Assembly: GCA_049487715.1 (NCBI GenBank)
Contig: CP150554.1
Span: forward strand, 372,001 to 436,000
Source of the DNA: Pycnococcus provasolii
Taxonomy: Eukaryota; Chlorophyta; Pseudoscourfieldiophyceae; Pseudoscourfieldiales
Reading direction: 5' to 3'
DNA length: 64,000 nt
In this document: in pieces, positions 59,730 to 64,000 of the stretch
Layout of the letters: the number at the start of each line of letters is the position of its first letter
Numbering within the stretch: the first letter of the stretch is position 1
Program-made: the position numbers and the translations under genes
Notes under the pieces: model-generated
Databases searched by the model: none
The model's input: only the letters and a program-made list of their open reading frames with translations
Told to the model about the DNA's origin: nothing

Positions 59730-60233
59730 ATTTGGAAATTCCAAATGTTGGTGATTGGTTTGGTGGTGGAGAAGCACTCGCTATGATAGACTAGTAAAAC
59801 TGTTTTCCAAGAAAATTTAGATGTGTGCATCTTGAATATATTACAAATATTCGCGCGCACGTGCATCAACAAAAATCCACACTCCGCAACCAATTTTTTT
59901 GAGGCCACACCAATCACTCTCTCCACTCCACCACACCACCACGCCACACCAAAAATTTGCACACCACACCAAAAATGTAATGTGCTTGCTATGTTCTTTT
60001 TTTGCTCTCTCTCTCTCTCTCTGTCGCTGTTCTCAAGTTGTCTTTTTCTGCTGTCTGTAAGCACTCTCTCTGTTCGGCCATTTTTTGCTGATGATTGCAG
60101 ATGATCTCGGTCAATCGCACACACACGCCCTCCACATTGTTCGGAAAATCCGCCAGTTCCGCCGCCGGTTTATAACCCCACCAAAAAGAAGCAAGCCCCC
60201 CAACCACAAAAAAAATTCGTTTGGGTCGCTTGC
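59730..60233. other. Convergent 3' region with CT repeat
   Basis: AT-rich 3' flanks of the unknown gene and of PABP. A (CT)9-like tract lies at 60004-60021, and CCACACCAC repeats near 59910-59965. No gene is seen. Confidence 0.6.
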
Positions 60234-62312
60234 TTATTCGGACGCCTCGATGACACCCTCGGACGCGGCAGCAGCCGCACCCGCGGGCATCTGGCCAGCC
60301 TGGCGCAGCACGGCCATAGCCTCCTGCACCTTCGAGCTGAGCGCCTCGGGCGACTCGATGAGGTGAAGCACCTCCGACTGGTCCATCTCGAGAAGCATTC
60401 CGGTAACCTTGGCTGCAGCCGAAGGCTCGTGGCGCTCGACAAGCGGGTACAGCTGCTCGCCGAGAATCGCGCGGCGCTGCTCGGGCTGCGCCGCCGCAAG
60501 CTGCGCCGCAAGGTTCGTCGGGCCGTTGCCAACAGCCGCGGCGGCCGCAGCTGCCGCTGCCGCAGCCGCAGCCGCAGCCGCAGCGTCGTGCTGGGAAACA
60601 GCCGCCGCGGCCGCAGCAGCCATGTGCGCCGCGGATCCGACCGGCGGGCGCGGGCGCTGGGGCGCCATCATCGGCATCATGCCAGGCATCATCGGCTGCT
60701 GCGGCATCACGCCGCCCGCACCACCCTGGCGACGGCGCTGTCCCTGCGGACGCTGCTGCATCGCCATCGGCATGAAGTACTGCGGCATGCCAGGCTGGCC
60801 TGGACGCAGGCCCATCATCTGGCCCTGGAAGCCGTATGCCGCTCCGGGGTGTCCGAGCATGCCCGGATTCTGGCCGTAGAACACCTGAGCACCGGGAATG
60901 CCGCCGGGGGCGCCGTACATGCCCGGGGGCATAGGTCCGGGCGGTCCCTGACCTGGCCGTCCACCGGCGGCGAACTGGCTCGCAAGGCGCGCGCGGCGCT
61001 CCTCGCGGCGCTGCGCGAGAGCAACGTAAAGCGGCTTGCCCATGATGAGCTTGCCGTTCATCGCGTCGACCGCCTTGGTCGCCTCGTCAGGCGAGCTGAA
61101 CGCCACGAATCCCGATCCCTTGGATGCGCCGCTCGGGTCACGCATCACGCGGCAGCTGGTGATGGTACCGTACTCCGCGAACAGCTTGCGCAGCTCGTTG
61201 TCGTCGATGGTGTCGTCCATGTTCTTCAGGTACAAGTTCGCGCCGGCGTACTTCTCGGCACGCTCCTTGCGCTCCTCCTCGTACTTCTTCCTGAGCTCCT
61301 GCTCGCGCTCCGACTTCTTCTGCGCGCGGCAGACGACCCACTGCTTGTCTTCCTCCTCCTTGCCGTCGAGAGCCTGGACCGCGGCGTCAGCGGCTTCGGG
61401 CTCCTCGAAGTTGACGAAACCGAAGCACTTGCTCTTTCCATCCTCGTCGCGCATGACGGCGACGGAGGTGACGGTGCCAAACTCGCCGAAGATAACGCCG
61501 AGCGATTCCTCGTCGTGCTGTTCGCCGATGTTCTTCACGTAGACGTTCGTGAACTTGACGCCATCCTTCTCGCGCTCGGCGCGACGAACGAACGGCCCGA
61601 CGAACACCTGCTTTCCGAGCAGGAGGTTGCCGTTCACCGTCTCGATAGCCTGGTCCGCGGACTCCTGCCCCTCGAACTGAACGAAACCGTACCCCTTCGA
61701 GACGTTGCTGCTGTCGCACACCACCTTGCAGCTGAGGATGGTGCCAAAGGCTGCGAACGTGTCGTGGAGCGTCTTGTTGTCAATCTCCCTGTCGAGGTTT
61801 TTCACGAAGATGTTGCCCGCCCCGCTCTTGCGCAGCGACGGGTCGCGGTTGCTGAACATGATGCGGCACGGCTTTCCTCCCGCGACGGACTGAAAGTTGA
61901 GAATTTCCATGGCGCGCTGCGCGTCGTTCGCGTTGGAGTAGTTGACGTACGCGTACCCGAGGCTGCGGCGCGTGATGAGGTCTCGGCAGACGCGGATGGA
62001 GACGACGGGTCCAATTTGCGAAAAGACGTCGTAGAGCGTCGCCTCGCCAACCGTCAACTCGAGGTCACCGACGTACAGCGACGAGCCGGCGGAGGATCCT
62101 GAGGCTGCGGCAGCGGCACCCGCTCCAGGCGCCGCCCCGTTCCCAGACGCCGCCGGGGCAGCCGCCGGGGCATTTGCTGATGCCCCCGTAGTCCCATTCG
62201 CAGCAGCCGCACCTGAGGCGGGAGCTCCACCTGGAGCCGCAGCAGGAGCCGGTGCAGGAGGAGCCGGAGCGCCTGACGCAGGAGTCGACGACGGGGCAGA
62301 TGCGGCGGCCAT
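60234..62312 (-). CDS. PABP: Cytoplasmic poly(A)-binding protein
   Basis: 692 residues. Binds mRNA poly(A) tails and promotes translation and mRNA stability. After a Pro/Ala-rich N-terminus come four RRMs, at about residues 75-150, 163-240, 256-333 and 360-437. RNP motifs include SLYVGDLELTV / SLGYAYVNY, NIFVKNLD / KGYGFVQF, NVYVKNIG / KCFGFVNF and NLYLKNMDD / KGSGFVAF. A Gly/Met/Pro/Gln-rich linker with poly-Ala tracts leads to the C-terminal MLLE (PABC) domain, EQRRAILGEQLYPLVE ... VTGMLLEMDQSEVLHLIESP. ATG 62312 (MAAASAPSSTPA) is chosen; the upstream frame begins with TTG. Confidence 0.97.
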   Translation of the reverse strand: MAAASAPSSTPASGAPAPPAPAPAAAPGGAPASGAAAANGTTGASANAPAAAPAASGNGAAPGAGAAAAASGSSAGSSLYVGDLELTVGEATLYDVFSQIGPVVSIRVCRDLITRRSLGYAYVNYSNANDAQRAMEILNFQSVAGGKPCRIMFSNRDPSLRKSGAGNIFVKNLDREIDNKTLHDTFAAFGTILSCKVVCDSSNVSKGYGFVQFEGQESADQAIETVNGNLLLGKQVFVGPFVRRAEREKDGVKFTNVYVKNIGEQHDEESLGVIFGEFGTVTSVAVMRDEDGKSKCFGFVNFEEPEAADAAVQALDGKEEEDKQWVVCRAQKKSEREQELRKKYEEERKERAEKYAGANLYLKNMDDTIDDNELRKLFAEYGTITSCRVMRDPSGASKGSGFVAFSSPDEATKAVDAMNGKLIMGKPLYVALAQRREERRARLASQFAAGGRPGQGPPGPMPPGMYGAPGGIPGAQVFYGQNPGMLGHPGAAYGFQGQMMGLRPGQPGMPQYFMPMAMQQRPQGQRRRQGGAGGVMPQQPMMPGMMPMMAPQRPRPPVGSAAHMAAAAAAAVSQHDAAAAAAAAAAAAAAAAAVGNGPTNLAAQLAAAQPEQRRAILGEQLYPLVERHEPSAAAKVTGMLLEMDQSEVLHLIESPEALSSKVQEAMAVLRQAGQMPAGAAAAASEGVIEASE

Positions 62313-62914
62313 GGATTCAGCTGAGGTTGGAAAGGACGAAGGGAATAGGAGGAGAAAGAAGAAGGCAAAGGAAATGAAACCAGGGTCGAAGCGAAGCAGA
62401 AGCAGAGAGCCTGTGGGAAATGCCAAAGTTCAGGGAAGAACGCGCGTTGGTTGCGAAAGAAGACAGGACAGGGTTTCCGAGAGAAGGAGGCAAATGACCT
62501 AAAATGTGGGGTGGCGGCGCTCCCTCCTCCTCTGCCAAACAACGGGCCTGGGGAAAGACCTCCGGGAGGAAAAGAGAAGAGAACGAAGGGACACAGCCCA
62601 CAGGCCCTTCTTCAAGGGAGAATCGTGAACAAAATGCCGAGGCAGGGGATACCGGTTTCTCCTTGGCACTTGGGGAAACCTACCTTAAGAGGGAACCGGT
62701 ATCCCCACCCTTGAGTTTGACAAGTCTCCCAAGTCTCTCCTGAAAACCGTATCGTACTGTAGACTAGACTATTAGTCCTTCGCTTGTGTGACAGACACAC
62801 CCTTTGTCAGTTGTTTTGCTTGGTTCAGTTTTCAAACTCTGGTGTTTTCTTTCTTTTCAAAAATTACTTAAGAGGGGGAAAAAAAAAGAGACGCGCGCGC
62901 TAGCCAATAGCTAG
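62313..62914. other. Upstream region of PABP with an inverted repeat
   Basis: No gene is seen. Purine-rich near the PABP start (probable leader on the minus strand). Carries the 13-bp inverted repeat annotated at 62645-62706. Confidence 0.55.
62645..62706. repeat. 13-bp inverted repeat GGGGATACCGGTT
   Basis: Left arm GGGGATACCGGTT at 62645-62657; right arm AACCGGTATCCCC at 62694-62706; spacer 36 bases. The arm sequence also occurs singly at 37057-37069. Confidence 0.85.
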
Positions 62915-64000
62915 CTAACTGCTGCTCGTCGTGCCGGTGTTGTCGCTGTGAACCAGGCCTGGAGGTAGCCAGTGGCGCTGCTTGCGACGCTCGTGCGCCA
63001 GCTCGCGATCGCGCTCACGACGCTCCAACTCGCGGTACGCCTGCGCGAGCGTGCCCTTGCTCGAAACAGACGTGCTCCCGCCACTTGCCTTCGACGACTT
63101 GACACGACGGCTTGGCTTCGCAGCACTGCACACGTCCGCAGGCACGCTTGTGCGCTTCGCAGCCGCCCTGGCGGCGGCGATGGCTGCCGCGGCAGCCGCG
63201 GCGGCGGCGGAATTGTTCGCCGACGTATCAGCAGCCGCCGCCGCCGGCAGCAGCCGTCGCACCCGCCGTCGATGGCCGTGATGCTCCCACAACCTGCCTG
63301 GAACTTCGGGAAGACTTCTTCTTGCTGCTTTCGTACTTCGCCTTGAGCGCCTTGAGCGCCTCGTTCGCATGCTCGAGCTTTCGCTCGGAATCCTCCTCGC
63401 GCTTCTGCACGAGAGAAAGCGCCTTCGCGGCATCCGCCTGCCTACGATTCGCCTCCCCGAGATTCTTCACGCAGCTCTCCAGAAGCGAACGAAGCTTGCG
63501 CGTCTCACCCGCCCACTTTTCGGCAGCGTCGCGATGCTCCGCCTCACGCGCGTTGTGAACATTCGCAAGCTTCTTGAACTTCTCACGGTACCGAACTGCC
63601 GCGGCACGGTACTTCGCAACCTGCTGAGAAAGCGGCAGAGTCGAAACACCTACCAAACTTGCACCCCCGCACTCGCTTGCGGGACTCACGAGATGTGACT
63701 GATCGCTAGGACCGTCGAGCACCATCATGCCACCACCTGGCGTGGGGGGTGGTGCCAAATTCTCCTGCTGCTCCTGTTCCTCGCGAATCGCAAGCAGCTG
63801 GCCCACGCTGCTCTCCCTCTCCTCAATCTCCCTCTCCAGGCGACGACGCTCAGCCTCCAGCGTAAGATTCGCCTCACGTGCCTCCTCGAGCGCCGCACGT
63901 GCCGACTCAAAAGCAACCGCGTGCTCCGCGCTCGCGTTCTCGGCAGCTGCGAGATTCTCCTTGAGAGCGTCGCGCTGCTCAGTCACGTCATGCAGACGAG
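62915..64000 (-). CDS. Coiled-coil protein, 3' part only, apparent frameshift
   Basis: Open to the window edge at 64000, so the N-terminus is missing. From 64000 to about 63240 the frame gives heptad-rich sequence (ALEEAREANLTLEAERRRLE, KYRAAAVRYREKFKKLANV, VQKREEDSERKLEHANEALK), then stops at 63228 after a Gly/Ala run. A neighbouring frame continues with ADTSANNSAAAAAAA, then CSAAKPSRRVKSSKASGGST and LAQAYRELERRERDRELAHE, which reads as real protein to the stop at 62915. The switch falls in a (GGC)n tract around 63230-63250, where a one- or two-base error or slippage is easy. Function unknown; kinesin- or cytoskeleton-type coiled coil cannot be told apart. Confidence 0.6.

Noticed and set aside
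60363-62102. 579-codon open frame on the plus strand opposite PABP
   Set aside because: Shadow of the PABP codon bias; composition dominated by Arg, Leu and Val with no recognisable fold.

Overview
The window is eukaryotic nuclear DNA: compact, GC-rich in coding regions and almost intron-free. A photosynthetic green-lineage alga of prasinophyte type fits best. The pointers are a plastid-type RuvC-like Holliday junction resolvase (MOC1 family), a PIP5K with N-terminal MORN repeats, an EF-hand two-pore K+ channel, a FAD2-type desaturase, several N-termini that look like organelle transit peptides, and a protein with two SAND-like domains. The few introns seen are GT-AG with GTGCGT or GTATGT donors and CTAAC-type branch points. 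The species is not determined. Telomere-like repeats inside the window are TTAGGG, not the common plant TTTAGGG.

Layout. 1-10 kb: 3' end of an unknown gene, squalene synthase, HIG1-domain protein, Dus1 (one intron found here), a TPR-like acidic protein, MORN-PIP5K. 10-20 kb: cap-binding CBP20, SulP sulfate transporter, FAM221-like protein, a decayed coding relic, a fused S-formylglutathione hydrolase/class III alcohol dehydrogenase, a two-pore K+ channel. 20-30 kb: telomerase reverse transcriptase, Golgi-type glycosyltransferase, plastid-type methyltransferase, monoacylglycerol lipase. 30-44 kb: CWC27 cyclophilin, SAND-like protein (two introns), Delta12 desaturase, DusA-type Dus, a helicase-associated-domain relic, long tRNase Z. 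44-64 kb: ADA3-like protein, MOC1-like resolvase, ABHD11-like hydrolase, ERH, glucosidase II beta, two unknown proteins, short tRNase Z, SEC24, poly(A)-binding protein, and the 3' part of a coiled-coil protein.

Most genes are housekeeping: RNA processing (CBP20, CWC27, ERH, PABP, two Dus, two tRNase Z), secretory pathway (SEC24, glucosidase II beta, glycosyltransferase) and lipids (squalene synthase, desaturase, lipase). There are no operons. Neighbours mostly alternate in strand, giving short divergent promoters and very short convergent 3' gaps.

The most notable signals are four. (1) A 76-bp segment with 75/76 identity encodes the same 25-residue presumptive targeting peptide at the N-termini of two unrelated genes, DusA-type Dus and MOC1-like. 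(2) Short TTAGGG arrays sit at the 5' ends of about eight genes, TERT included, and are absent from convergent 3' gaps. (3) Two consecutive enzymes of glutathione-dependent formaldehyde oxidation are fused in one chain. (4) There is a 34-bp perfect palindrome upstream of SEC24. Several reading frames look broken by one or two bases (CWC27, the TPR-like gene, the last coiled-coil gene); sequence error cannot be excluded.
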